This document shows, piece after piece, positions 7,403 through 18,235 of a DNA stretch of 64,000 bases. Numbering within the stretch: the first letter of the stretch is position 1; each line of letters starts with the position of its first letter. The notes beneath the pieces were generated by a model, which ran no database searches, was not told where the DNA came from, and worked only from the letters and a program-made list of their open reading frames with translations. The stretch comes from Streptomyces sp. B1I3 (GTDB lineage Bacteria > Actinomycetota > Actinomycetes > Streptomycetales > Streptomycetaceae), in assembly GCF_030816615.1 (NCBI RefSeq), contig NZ_JAUSYD010000001.1, positions 5,478,501-5,542,500 of the forward strand, given 5' to 3'. The translations under genes and the position numbers were made by a program.

Positions 7403-8552
7403 ATGACCACGCTCGCCCCCGCCCTCCCGCTGCTCGAGATCGGCCCGCACACCGTGCGGCCGCCGGTCGTGCTCGCCCCCATGGCCGGCATCACCAACGC
7501 CCCGTTCCGCACCCTGTGCCGCGAGTTCTCGGGCGGCAAGGGACTGTTCGTCAGCGAGATGATCACCACGCGGGCACTGGTCGAGCGCAACGAGAAGACC
7601 ATGCAGCTCATCCACTTCGACGCGAGCGAGACCCCGCGCTCCATCCAGCTGTACGGAGTGGACCCGGTCACCGTCGGCAAGGCGGTCCGCATGATCGTCG
7701 AGGAGGACCTCGCCGACCACATCGACCTGAACTTCGGCTGCCCGGTCCCCAAGGTGACCCGCAAGGGCGGCGGCTCCGCGCTCCCGTACAAGCGGCCCCT
7801 GCTGCGCGCGATCCTCCGCGAGGCCGTGGCCCAGGCGGGCGACCTCCCGGTCACCATCAAGATGCGCAAGGGCATCGACGACGACCACACGACCTACCTC
7901 GACGCCGGCCGCATCGCCGTCGAGGAGGGCATCACGGCCGTCGCGCTGCACGGCAGGACCACCGCCCAGCACTACGGCGGCACCGCGGACTGGAGAGGCC
8001 ATCGCCCGCCTCAAGGAGCACGTCCCCGAGATCCCGGTGCTCGGGAACGGCGACATCTGGTGCGCGGACGACGCCCTGCGCATGATGCGGGAGACGGGCT
8101 GCGACGGAGTGGTCGTCGGCCGTGGCTGCCTGGGGCGGCCCTGGCTCTTCGCCGACCTGGTCAGCGCGTTCGAGGGGACGGGGGTCAGGCAGGCCCCCAC
8201 CCTGCGGGAGGTCGCGGACGTCATGGTGCGGCACGCGACGCTGCTGGGGGAGTGGATCGGTGACGAGAGCCGGGGCGTGATCGACTTCCGCAAGCACGTG
8301 GCCTGGTACCTCAAGGGCTTCGCGGTCGGTTCCGAGATGCGCAGGAAGCTCGCGGTCACCTCCTCGCTGGAGGAACTGGACGGGCAGCTGCGGGAGCTGG
8401 ACCTCGGCCAGCCGTGGCCCGAGGGCGCGGACGGCCCGCGTGGGCGCACCTCCGGGAACAACCGTGTGGCCCTGCCGGACGGCTGGCTCAAGGATCCCTA
8501 CGACTGCGCGGGTGTGGGCGCCGATGCCGAGCTGGACACCTCCGGCGGCTGA
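7403..8552 (+). pseudogene. dus: tRNA-dihydrouridine synthase with a one-base frameshift
   Basis: Flavin enzyme that reduces uridines in tRNA D-loops. Residues 1-197 read normally: APMAGITNAPFR (FMN site), NFGCPVPKVTRKGGGSAL with the catalytic Cys, VTIKMRKGI and HGRTTAQHYGG. At GACTGGAGAGGCC (about 7988-8000) one surplus base, most simply A7994, breaks the frame; the protein resumes one frame on as EAIARLKEHVPEIPVLGNGDIW and continues with GRGCLGRPWLF to a normal C-terminus at 8552. Apart from that base the gene is about 383 codons and shows no other lesion, so a sequencing error or a very recent mutation is likely. ATG preceded by GGGGGA. Confidence 0.88.
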
Positions 8553-8690
8553 GGTGTGACGGGCACCCGGTGCCGTTATTTCCGCCGCTCATACGAGCGG
8601 GCCTTTGTGTGCGTCTCCCCGCATGATGCGGACCCATCCGGGGTGGAACAGTCGCACACAGGGCCCGCCGGTCACGCTCCGCACGGCCCC

Positions 8691-8708
8691 GGTGACCCTC
8701 AGGTGACC
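8691..8708 (-). promoter_or_regulatory. PHO-box-like 11-bp direct repeat
   Basis: On the minus strand two consecutive 11-base units, GGTCACCTGAG and GGTCACCGGGG, each match the Streptomyces PhoP unit G(G/T)TCAYYYR(G/C)G at ten of eleven positions. PhoP control of ppdK or dus is an inference only. Confidence 0.35.
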
Positions 8709-9032
8709 ACCGCGTGCGCCCCCGGCGTCCGGATCGTGACATCTGAGCGCCCGTCGCGGCGTGATTCTCGCCACCCCTGAGGGCGGGGAAGCTCAGATGA
8801 GCGCTTTTGTGGTTGCTGTACTTCTCAAATGATGGCACTCGGTGCCAGGCGCTTCCATTTTGATCGATCGACGCAATCGGAGCTCTCCGTATGCACATGC
8901 GGCCGATAGTGTGCACACTCGGTAATGATCCGTTCGAGAAGTGAACGATCATGTCCGGTGCGTCTGATCCCCTCGTCACTTTCGATCTGCTGGCGGACGG
9001 GTGGTTGAGACCTCATGACGCGCAAGTGGGCG

Positions 9033-9057
9033 TACCCAGACACCTTTGATCTGGGTA
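9033..9057. promoter_or_regulatory. Perfect 8-bp inverted repeat upstream of ppdK
   Basis: TACCCAGA (9033-9040) and TCTGGGTA (9050-9057) flank a 9-base spacer, about 50-75 bases before the ppdK start. It could be an operator or an mRNA hairpin; no known regulator motif was matched. Confidence 0.4.
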
Positions 9058-9106
9058 TGTTCCTCGCCGTCAGGGCAGCCACCGCGTCCTCGAGGAGTCG
9101 AGACCC

Positions 9107-11818
<2,712 letters not shown>

Positions 11819-11908
11819 GAACGCGGCCGGACGCGGCCACACGACTCCGGGGCCGTCGGCGGATCACGCCCACCCTCACCGATCCGACGGCGGAGCCGGA
11901 CCACCCGG

Positions 11909-11943
11909 AAGCGGCGGCACCCTGTGCGGGGGTGCCGCCGCTT
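11909..11943 (+). terminator. Hairpin terminator after ppdK
   Basis: A 14-bp perfect stem (11909-11922 with 11930-11943) and a 7-base loop, 90 bases after the ppdK stop, followed by CGTCAATT. Confidence 0.8.
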
Positions 11944-12300
11944 CGTCAATTGAATTGCGAACCGTTCAATGTTGCTTCTTTTCGTCGTTCGGTGCGCAAA
12001 TACGGAGCCGAACGGACCGGGGTGCGGTCCATGGATCCCCACCCATGAACCGCACCCGGCTTACCCCCGCCGGGTGCGGAGCCGCACCGGTCACCACCGC
12101 CGCCGAACAGGCAAGGCCCCCCACGGCCCTCACCCGCTCTTTCGGTGGTGCCGGATTCGCACCCGACGTCGTACAGCTTTTCGGCTGGCGCGGATGTGGG
12201 CGAGACGTTTCAACTGTGGCCGAAACCCCGTGGTGACCTCTTGTGATCGTGTGCATACCCTTTGATGGGGGCGATTGCTGTTGCAACAGGTGGGGGTTCG
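11944..12300. other. Intergenic region with hairpin and palindrome
   Basis: 357 bp with no supportable gene. It contains a perfect 10-bp inverted repeat (12050-12059 with 12070-12079) and, just before the next gene, the perfect palindrome CTGTTGCAACAG (12278-12289), which could be an operator for the ArsR-like regulator that follows. Confidence 0.5.
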
Positions 12301-13317
12301 GTGCTGCGTATCCATGTGTCCGGGGTGGACCTATCCAGAGTGCGGATGGCCACGAGGCCGGACGCAATGTGGGAAACCATTCTCAGTTTTCACCGGCTGA
12401 GGGACCGGCGGGGTTCCACGGTGTTCGGGAAATGGCGGGCGGAATCCCGCACCCGGTTGAATGGTGAAGCACGTCTGCTGTCCGCGCTGGTGCCCCTCCG
12501 CGGATATTTTCCCGACTTCCTGACGCCTTCTCAGCAAGGCGCCGAGCCATTGGGTCTCGACGCCGGAATGGAGGCGCTGCGCGACACCCCCGCGGACCGC
12601 CTCCACGGCGAGGTGTCACTGCTGGCCGGTAACCGGCCCTCGATGCACCGGTCGCCGGACGGCGGACGCTCGGCCGCCGCCCTGCTGGACGCGCTCGCAG
12701 AGGGCCGTACGGAGCCGCTGGGCCGCCTCATTACCACCCTGCGCGGCTACCACCGCGCCGCTGTCGAACCGTACTGGCCGCACATCCAGGCGAGCGTCGA
12801 AGCGGATCGGGCCCTGCGGGGCCGGGCCCTGCTGGACGGCGGGGCGGACGAACTGCTGGCCAGCCTCCCGTCCATGATCCGCTGGCGCGCACCCGTGCTG
12901 GAGGCGGACTACCCGGTCGACCGCGATCTGCACCTGGACGGCCGGGGGCTGCTCCTGCAGCCCTCGTTCTTCTGCCGCGGCACCCCGGTCGTCTACCGCG
13001 ACCCCAGCCTGACGCCCGTCCTCGTCTACCCGGTCACCCACCCCGGTGCCCCGGCGTTCGCGGCACCGGGCCCCTGGCTCGGACGCCTGGTGGGCCACAC
13101 CCGCTCCGCCGTCCTGAAGGCCATCGGCAACGGCTGCACCACGAGCGAACTGGCCCGCAGGGCCGGGGTCTCGCTGGCCTCCGCCAGTCAGCACGCCTGT
13201 GTGCTGCGCGAGGCCGGCCTCGTGCTGACCCTCCGCCACGGCAGCTCGGTCCTGCACACGCTCACCCCGCTGGGGGCGTCACTGCTCAGGGGCGGCGCAC
13301 CGCTCGCGTCCGCCTGA
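12301..13317 (+). CDS. ArsR-like winged-helix regulator with N-terminal sensor region
   Basis: A 338-residue protein. The first ~250 residues form a domain typical of Streptomyces proteins annotated as ArsR-family or winged-HTH regulators (LRIHVSGVDLSRVR, then MWETILSFHRL, and PSFFCRGTPVVYRDPSLTPVLVYPV). The C-terminal ~70 residues are a winged helix (LLGHTR-like VGHTRSAVLKAIGNGCTTSELARRAGVSLASASQHACVLREAGLV). Start is the GTG at 12301 after GGTGGGGG. The perfect palindrome 12 bases upstream may be its own operator. Targets unknown; no adjacent structural gene is obviously linked. Confidence 0.82.
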   Translation: MLRIHVSGVDLSRVRMATRPDAMWETILSFHRLRDRRGSTVFGKWRAESRTRLNGEARLLSALVPLRGYFPDFLTPSQQGAEPLGLDAGMEALRDTPADRLHGEVSLLAGNRPSMHRSPDGGRSAAALLDALAEGRTEPLGRLITTLRGYHRAAVEPYWPHIQASVEADRALRGRALLDGGADELLASLPSMIRWRAPVLEADYPVDRDLHLDGRGLLLQPSFFCRGTPVVYRDPSLTPVLVYPVTHPGAPAFAAPGPWLGRLVGHTRSAVLKAIGNGCTTSELARRAGVSLASASQHACVLREAGLVLTLRHGSSVLHTLTPLGASLLRGGAPLASA

Positions 13318-13527
13318 CCGGGGGACCGGGCCGGGGCACCCGAGGAGCGTGCCGGTGCGGGCAGGAGCGGGCCGGCCCGGCGGGAGGCCGAAGGCAGGAC
13401 GCAGGCCGGAAATCGTGTGTCCCGCCCGCGATGAGTTCCGCCGGGCCCAGCCGTCTACCTTTCGGACGCCCTCGGACACGGCGCCACGAAACGCGTGAAA
13501 GCGCGCCCGGACGGAAGAGTGGGAACC

Positions 13528-13944
13528 ATGCCTCAGATGATCTTCGTGAACCTGCCGGTCAAGGACCTGGAGACGGCGAAGAACTTCTTCGGGAAGCTCG
13601 GCTTCGGCTTCAATCCGCAGTTCAGTGACGAGACGACGGCCTGTCTGGTCATCAGCGACACGATCTTCGCCATGCTCATCAGCGAATCGCGTTTCAAGGA
13701 CTTCACCAAGAAGGAGATCGCCGACGCCGGGACCGCGACCGAGGTGATCCTCGCCCTGAGCGCGGACAGCCGCGCCGGGGTCGACGAGATGGCCGACGCC
13801 GCGCTCGCCGCGGGCGGGTTCCCCGCCAACGACCCCATGGACGAGGGCTTCATGTACGGACGGTCCTTCCAGGACCCGGACCACCACATCTGGGAGGTCG
13901 TCTGGATGGACCCGGCGGCCGTCGAGGGCGGCGGACAGGCCTGA
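13528..13944 (+). CDS. VOC (glyoxalase/bleomycin-resistance fold) family protein
   Basis: A 138-residue protein of the vicinal-oxygen-chelate fold: FVNLPVKDLETAKNFFGKLGF at the start and a C-terminal YGRSFQDPDHHIWEVVWMDP. It resembles the YtfE/PhnB-like uncharacterised lactoylglutathione lyase group. Metal ligands expected in the fold include the His pair in PDHHIWE. ATG at 13528 with GGGAA upstream; it stands alone. Substrate cannot be deduced. Confidence 0.85.
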   Translation: MPQMIFVNLPVKDLETAKNFFGKLGFGFNPQFSDETTACLVISDTIFAMLISESRFKDFTKKEIADAGTATEVILALSADSRAGVDEMADAALAAGGFPANDPMDEGFMYGRSFQDPDHHIWEVVWMDPAAVEGGGQA

Positions 13945-13958
13945 CGGCCGGGCCGGGT

Positions 13959-13983
13959 GGGCAGCGGCGCACCGCCGCTGCCC
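13959..13983. terminator. Bidirectional hairpin between convergent genes
   Basis: A 10-bp perfect stem (13959-13968 with 13974-13983) and a 5-base loop, lying between the convergent VOC and PhoX-like genes. Confidence 0.7.
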
Positions 13984-14008
13984 CGGCGCCCGCCCGCCGT
14001 GGGGACGG

Positions 14009-15175
14009 TCAGCGGCGGAACGGCCCGGTGACCTCGTAGGTGATGCCGCCGGACGAACTTCCGCTCGTCCCGCGCTGGGAGGAGAAGTAGAGCCGCTGCC
14101 CGTCCGGCGAGAAGGCGGGCCCGGTGATCTCCGAACCGGACTGGCCGCTGATCCGCAGGAACGGTGCGACGGTGTCGTCGGGCGTGATCAGGCAGATCTC
14201 CATGTTCCCGCCGTCCTCGGCCACGTACAGGTCGCCCGAGGCGGACCTGGTGACGTTGTCGACACCGGTGAGCGGAGCGCCGCCGCCGGTGACCAGCGAG
14301 TCGTCGTACACGAGCGAGAGGGAGGACGCGTTCGCGTCGTACGCCCACACCCGGTTGTCGCCCTTGGTGGTGAACCAGCATGTGCCCGCCGCGTAGAAGC
14401 ATCCCTCGCCGCCGTTGAACACCTTGGCGCCGGAGACCTGGTAGCGGGTCTGGGTGGGCGAGCCGTCCGGGTCGGGAACCGTCGTCCAGGTGACAGGGCC
14501 CGAGGTGCCGGTGCCCGCCACCAGCACCTGGAGCGTGCCGGAGGAGAGATTGCCCCACGTGGTGGGGCGGAAGCGGTAGAAGCGGCCGTCCGTCTCGTCC
14601 TCGGTCAGGTAGACGTAACCGTGGTCGGGGTCCGCGGCCGCCGCCTCGTGCTTGAACCGGCCGAGTGCCGGGCGCTGCACGGCGGCGTTCACACCCCAGG
14701 GATCGGTCTCGTACACGAAGCCGCGGGTGACCTCCTCGCAGGACAGCCAGGTGTTCCACGGGGTCCGCCCGCCCGCGCAGTTGTTGTTCGTGCCGGACAG
14801 GATCCGGTAGGCCGACGTGGCGGTACCGGAGGCGTCGAAGCGCACCGCGCTCGCCCCGCCACCGCTGCCGGAGGACACTTCGGCGTTGGAGACGTAGATC
14901 CAGCCGCTGCCGTCGCCGAACGTCGCGCCGCCGTCAGGTGCGCTGTGCCAGGTGTACGAGGTGCCGGGCACGGTCTGTCCCGAGCGGGCGACGATTCTGC
15001 TGGAGAAGCCGCTCGGCAGCAGGATGCCGTTGCTGTTGGCCGCCTGCAGCGCACCGTAGGGCCCGGTGGCCGGCTGGGCGGGGCCGGCGAAGGCGGCACC
15101 CCGCCACAGGGTGCCGCCGAAGGCCGTCGCCGAGGTCCCGATCACCGCTGTGCGCAAGAAGGTCCGACGTTCCAC
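14009..15175 (-). CDS. PhoX-like secreted phosphatase/DUF839 protein
   Basis: About 388 residues with a twin-arginine-type leader (ERRTFLRTAVIG followed by a hydrophobic run), so probably exported folded. The body matches the DUF839/PhoX beta-propeller family: WNTWLSCEEVTRGFVYE, RPALGRFKHEAAAADP, VYLTEDETDGRFYRF, GGEGCFYAAGTCWFTTKGD and YVAEDGGNMEICLI. Such proteins are calcium-iron alkaline phosphatases or uncharacterised relatives. GTG at 15175 was chosen because GGAG lies 5 bases before it; the GTG at 15181 overlaps that site. One GTTCACC motif lies about 100 bases upstream, but PhoP control is unproven. Not coupled to nirD (115-bp gap). Confidence 0.83.
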   Translation of the reverse strand: MERRTFLRTAVIGTSATAFGGTLWRGAAFAGPAQPATGPYGALQAANSNGILLPSGFSSRIVARSGQTVPGTSYTWHSAPDGGATFGDGSGWIYVSNAEVSSGSGGGASAVRFDASGTATSAYRILSGTNNNCAGGRTPWNTWLSCEEVTRGFVYETDPWGVNAAVQRPALGRFKHEAAAADPDHGYVYLTEDETDGRFYRFRPTTWGNLSSGTLQVLVAGTGTSGPVTWTTVPDPDGSPTQTRYQVSGAKVFNGGEGCFYAAGTCWFTTKGDNRVWAYDANASSLSLVYDDSLVTGGGAPLTGVDNVTRSASGDLYVAEDGGNMEICLITPDDTVAPFLRISGQSGSEITGPAFSPDGQRLYFSSQRGTSGSSSGGITYEVTGPFRR

Positions 15176-15248
15176 GATCACTCCACGGGTGTCGCGTGGC
15201 CCGCCGGTCCGGTCGGCCCGGCGGGTCGAACGACAGGACAGTAGAGGC

Positions 15249-15281
15249 GCGTAGTTGACGGAGCGTCAATGGCCGGTGAAC
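15249..15281 (-). promoter_or_regulatory. Possible operator upstream of the PhoX-like gene
   Basis: A perfect inverted repeat TTGACG-GAG-CGTCAA (15255-15269) lies next to a GTTCACC (15275-15281, minus strand), the core of one PHO-box unit. Neighbouring 11-base units match poorly, so only the location and symmetry are firm. Confidence 0.35.
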
Positions 15282-15290
15282 GGAGCGGGA

Positions 15291-15650
15291 TCAGTCCGCG
15301 CGGACCGCGAAGACCGGGACGGTGACCTCGTCGTCGTCCAGGCAGGCGCCCGTCTCCAGGTCGAAACGCTGCTTCAGCAGCGGCGAGGCGACGAACGGCC
15401 TGCCGTCCGCGGAGCCGACCAGGCCGCGTGAGAGGACGTAGGCGCCCGTGAACGGGTCGCGGTTGTCGATGGCGTAGGCCCGCCCCGCCCGGTCCACGAA
15501 GAGCGCGACCTGCCGGCCGTCCGGGAGGAGGGCCGCCACACCCCGGCCCGGGGTGAGGAGGGCACGGTCGCAGACCGTGAGCCAGTCCGCCCCGTCCGCC
15601 AGCTGGATCGTCCGGGTCTCCCGCGCCGTTTCCATCGTCTGTGTCGTCAT
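15291..15650 (-). CDS. nirD: Nitrite reductase small subunit, NirD
   Basis: Small partner of the assimilatory NAD(P)H nitrite reductase, 119 residues with a Rieske-like fold. Visible features are WLTVCDRALLTPGRGVAALL, VALFVDRAGRAYAIDNRDPFTG and ASPLLKQRFDLETGACLDDD. The Cys-His ligand pairs of true Rieske proteins are absent, as is normal in NirD, so it should not bind a cluster. Its ATG shares one base with the nirB stop (TGATG), the third gene in the FAD oxidoreductase-nirB-nirD operon. Confidence 0.92.
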   Translation of the reverse strand: MTTQTMETARETRTIQLADGADWLTVCDRALLTPGRGVAALLPDGRQVALFVDRAGRAYAIDNRDPFTGAYVLSRGLVGSADGRPFVASPLLKQRFDLETGACLDDDEVTVPVFAVRAD

Positions 15651-18235
15651 CAGGAAGAGGTCCCTTCAAGAGTACGGATGGCAAGCACCGGCCCGGCGAG
15701 GAGGTCCAGGTCGGGCTTGACCTGGTCGCGCTCCGGGACGAACTTGACCGAGGGGTCGGGGGCGTCGGGGGCGTTGACGAAGGTGACGAAGCGGCGCAGC
15801 CGCTCCGGGTCGTTGATGGTCTCGGCCCACTCGTCGCGGTAGCCGGCGACGTGGTCCCTCATCAGCCGCTCCAGCTCGTCGCAGATCCCCAGCGAGTCGT
15901 GGACGACGACGTCCCGGACGTGGTCCAGGCCGCCCTCGATCCTGTCCAGCCAGGTCGAGGTGCGCTCCAGCCGGTCCGCCGTGCGGATGTAGAACATGAG
16001 GAACCGGTCGATGAGCCGGACGAGTTCGGCGTCGGAGAGGTCCTGGGCGAGCAGGTCGGCGTGGCGCGGTGTCGCGCCGCCGTTGCCGCCGACGTAGAGA
16101 TTCCATCCCTGCGCCGTGGCGATGATCCCGAAGTCCTTGCCGCGCGCCTCCGCGCACTCGCGGGCGCAGCCCGAGACCGCCGACTTCAGCTTGTGCGGGG
16201 AGCGCAGGCCCCGGTAGCGCAGCTCCAGGTCGATGGCCATCTTGACCGAGTCCTGCACGCCGTAGCGGCACCAGGTCTGTCCCACGCAGGACTTGACCGT
16301 GCGCAGCGACTTGCCGTACGCGTGCCCCGACTCGAAGCCCGCGTCCACGAGCCGCGTCCAGATCAGCGGCAGCTGGTCGACGCGGGCGCCGAAGAGGTCG
16401 ATCCGCTGGCCGCCGGTGATCTTCGTGTAGAGGCCGAAGTCCCGGGCCACCTCACCGATGACGATCAGCTTCTCCGGGGTGATCTCACCGCCCGGGATGC
16501 GCGGCACGATCGAGTAGGAGCCGTTGCGCTGGAGGTTGGCCAGGAAGTGGTCGTTGGTGTCCTGCAAGGCCGCCTGCTCGCCGTCCAGGACATAGCCGCT
16601 CGCGCCGACCGTCGGCGCCAGCGAGGCGATGATCGAGCCGACCGTCGGCTTGCAGACCTCGCAGCCGTCCCCGCCGCGGGCCGCCTCGCGGCCGTGCGAG
16701 TCCAGGAGGTCGGCGTACGTCGTGACACCGAGGGTGCGCACGATCTCGTACAGCTCGCTGCGGGTGTACTCGAAGCAGCCGCACAGCCCCTGGTCCTCGG
16801 GCTGCGGCAGGAGCTGCCCGATGACCTTGACGCAACTGCCGCAGCCCGTGCCCGCCTTCGTGCACTTCTTCACCTCGGGCAGCGTGGTGTGCTCGCAGAT
16901 CGCGCCCTTGGTGACGTTGTGGCAGGAGCAGATGACGGCCTCGTCGGGCAGCGAGGACGGGCCGAGGGTGACCGGGCCGCCCGCGCCGGCCGGCAGCACC
17001 AGCTGCTCCGGCGCGACCGGCAGGACCGTCCCGGTCATCGGCCGCAGCGTGCCGTACTGGTCGGCGTCGCCCACCAGGACCCCGCCGAGGAGCGTGCCGT
17101 CCTGGCCGATCACCAGCTTCTTGTAGACACCCGAGCGGGAGTCGGAGTACACCACGTCGAGACAACCCTCGGTCGCGCCGTGCGCGTCACCGAAGGAGGC
17201 CACGTCGACACCGAGCAGCTTCAGCTTCGTGGAGAGGTCGGCGCCGGTGAAGGAGGCCGCACTGCCCGCGATCACCTCGGCGACCGCCAGCGCCATCTCG
17301 TAACCCGGCGCCACCAGCCCGTACACCCGGCCGTCCGAGGCCAGCGCGCACTCACCGATCGCGAAGACGTCGCTGTCGGAGGTGCGGCACTCCTCGTCGA
17401 CGATGATGCCGCCTCGCGGGCCGACCGCCAGGCCGCAGTCGCGGGCCAGCTGGTCCCGGGGGCGTACTCCCGCGGAGAAGACGACGAGGTCGGTCTCGAG
17501 CGAGGAGCCGTCCGACAGCGACATGCCGTTCACCCGGCCGTCCTCGCCCGCGGTGACCTCCTGGGTGCCGACGCCCGTGTGGACGGAGAGCCCCATGTTC
17601 TCGATGGTGCGCAGCAGCGCCGCGCCGCCTCCCTCGTCGACCTGGACCGGCATCAGCCGGGGGGCGAACTCCACGACGTGCGTGTCGAGTCCGAGGCCCT
17701 TCAGCGCGCCCGCGGCCTCCAGGCCGAGCAGCCCGCCACCGACGACCGCGCCGGTCGTCGCGCTCTTCGCGTACTCCTCGATCGCGAGGAGGTCCTCGAT
17801 GGTGCGGTAGACGAAGCAGCCCTCGGCGTCCTTGCCGGGGACGGGCGGAACGAAGGGGTACGAGCCGGTGGCCAGCACCAGCGTGTCGTAGGAGAAGCTC
17901 TGCCCGGAGCGCGCGGTGACGGTGCGCGCCTCACGGTCGATGCTCTCCGCCGGGTCGCCGACGTGCAGCTCGATGCCGTGGCGGGCCATGAAGTCCGGCT
18001 CGACGAGCGAGAGGTCCTCCGGCGTCTTCCCGGAGAAGTACGAGGTCAGCTGGACGCGGTCGTAGGCGGGGCGGGGCTCCTCGCAGAGCACCACGACCCG
18101 GGCCGTGCCCTGCGCGGCGGTCAGTCCGCGGTCGGCGAGCGCCTCCAGGAACCGCTGGCCGACCATGCCGTGCCCGACGACCACGATCGTCGGCACGCCT
18201 GCGGTGGGGGCGGTCGGGGGAGTGGACACCGGCAT
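15650..18235 (-). CDS. nirB: NAD(P)H nitrite reductase large subunit, NirB
   Basis: Six-electron reduction of nitrite to ammonium in the cytoplasm; 861 residues. Order seen: FAD-binding VVVGHGMVGQRFLEAL near residue 20; NAD-binding VVGGGLLGLEAAGAL near 165; Fe-S BFD-like ICSCHNVTKGAICE and CTKAGTGCGSCVKV near 435-475; siroheme/4Fe-4S ligands CVGQTWCRYG near 647 and SGCARECAEARGKD near 690. Full length with all ligand cysteines present. It overlaps the upstream oxidoreductase and downstream nirD by one base each (TGATG), so the operon is tightly coupled. The operon promoter has a GlnR-like box array. Confidence 0.95.
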   Translation of the reverse strand: MPVSTPPTAPTAGVPTIVVVGHGMVGQRFLEALADRGLTAAQGTARVVVLCEEPRPAYDRVQLTSYFSGKTPEDLSLVEPDFMARHGIELHVGDPAESIDREARTVTARSGQSFSYDTLVLATGSYPFVPPVPGKDAEGCFVYRTIEDLLAIEEYAKSATTGAVVGGGLLGLEAAGALKGLGLDTHVVEFAPRLMPVQVDEGGGAALLRTIENMGLSVHTGVGTQEVTAGEDGRVNGMSLSDGSSLETDLVVFSAGVRPRDQLARDCGLAVGPRGGIIVDEECRTSDSDVFAIGECALASDGRVYGLVAPGYEMALAVAEVIAGSAASFTGADLSTKLKLLGVDVASFGDAHGATEGCLDVVYSDSRSGVYKKLVIGQDGTLLGGVLVGDADQYGTLRPMTGTVLPVAPEQLVLPAGAGGPVTLGPSSLPDEAVICSCHNVTKGAICEHTTLPEVKKCTKAGTGCGSCVKVIGQLLPQPEDQGLCGCFEYTRSELYEIVRTLGVTTYADLLDSHGREAARGGDGCEVCKPTVGSIIASLAPTVGASGYVLDGEQAALQDTNDHFLANLQRNGSYSIVPRIPGGEITPEKLIVIGEVARDFGLYTKITGGQRIDLFGARVDQLPLIWTRLVDAGFESGHAYGKSLRTVKSCVGQTWCRYGVQDSVKMAIDLELRYRGLRSPHKLKSAVSGCARECAEARGKDFGIIATAQGWNLYVGGNGGATPRHADLLAQDLSDAELVRLIDRFLMFYIRTADRLERTSTWLDRIEGGLDHVRDVVVHDSLGICDELERLMRDHVAGYRDEWAETINDPERLRRFVTFVNAPDAPDPSVKFVPERDQVKPDLDLLAGPVLAIRTLEGTSS

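Larger units (their letters stand above)
8553..9106. other. 554-bp leader region before ppdK
   Basis: No convincing gene. It contains a GGTGACC direct repeat with 11-bp spacing (8691-8708), an imperfect inverted repeat TGATCCGTTC/GAACGATCA (8926-8951), and a perfect 8-bp inverted repeat at 9033-9057. The long non-coding leader suggests that ppdK is regulated by several inputs. Confidence 0.6.

Noticed and set aside
7988..8000. Programmed frameshifting in dus
   Set aside because: No slippery heptamer or downstream pseudoknot is evident and the family is not known to use recoding.
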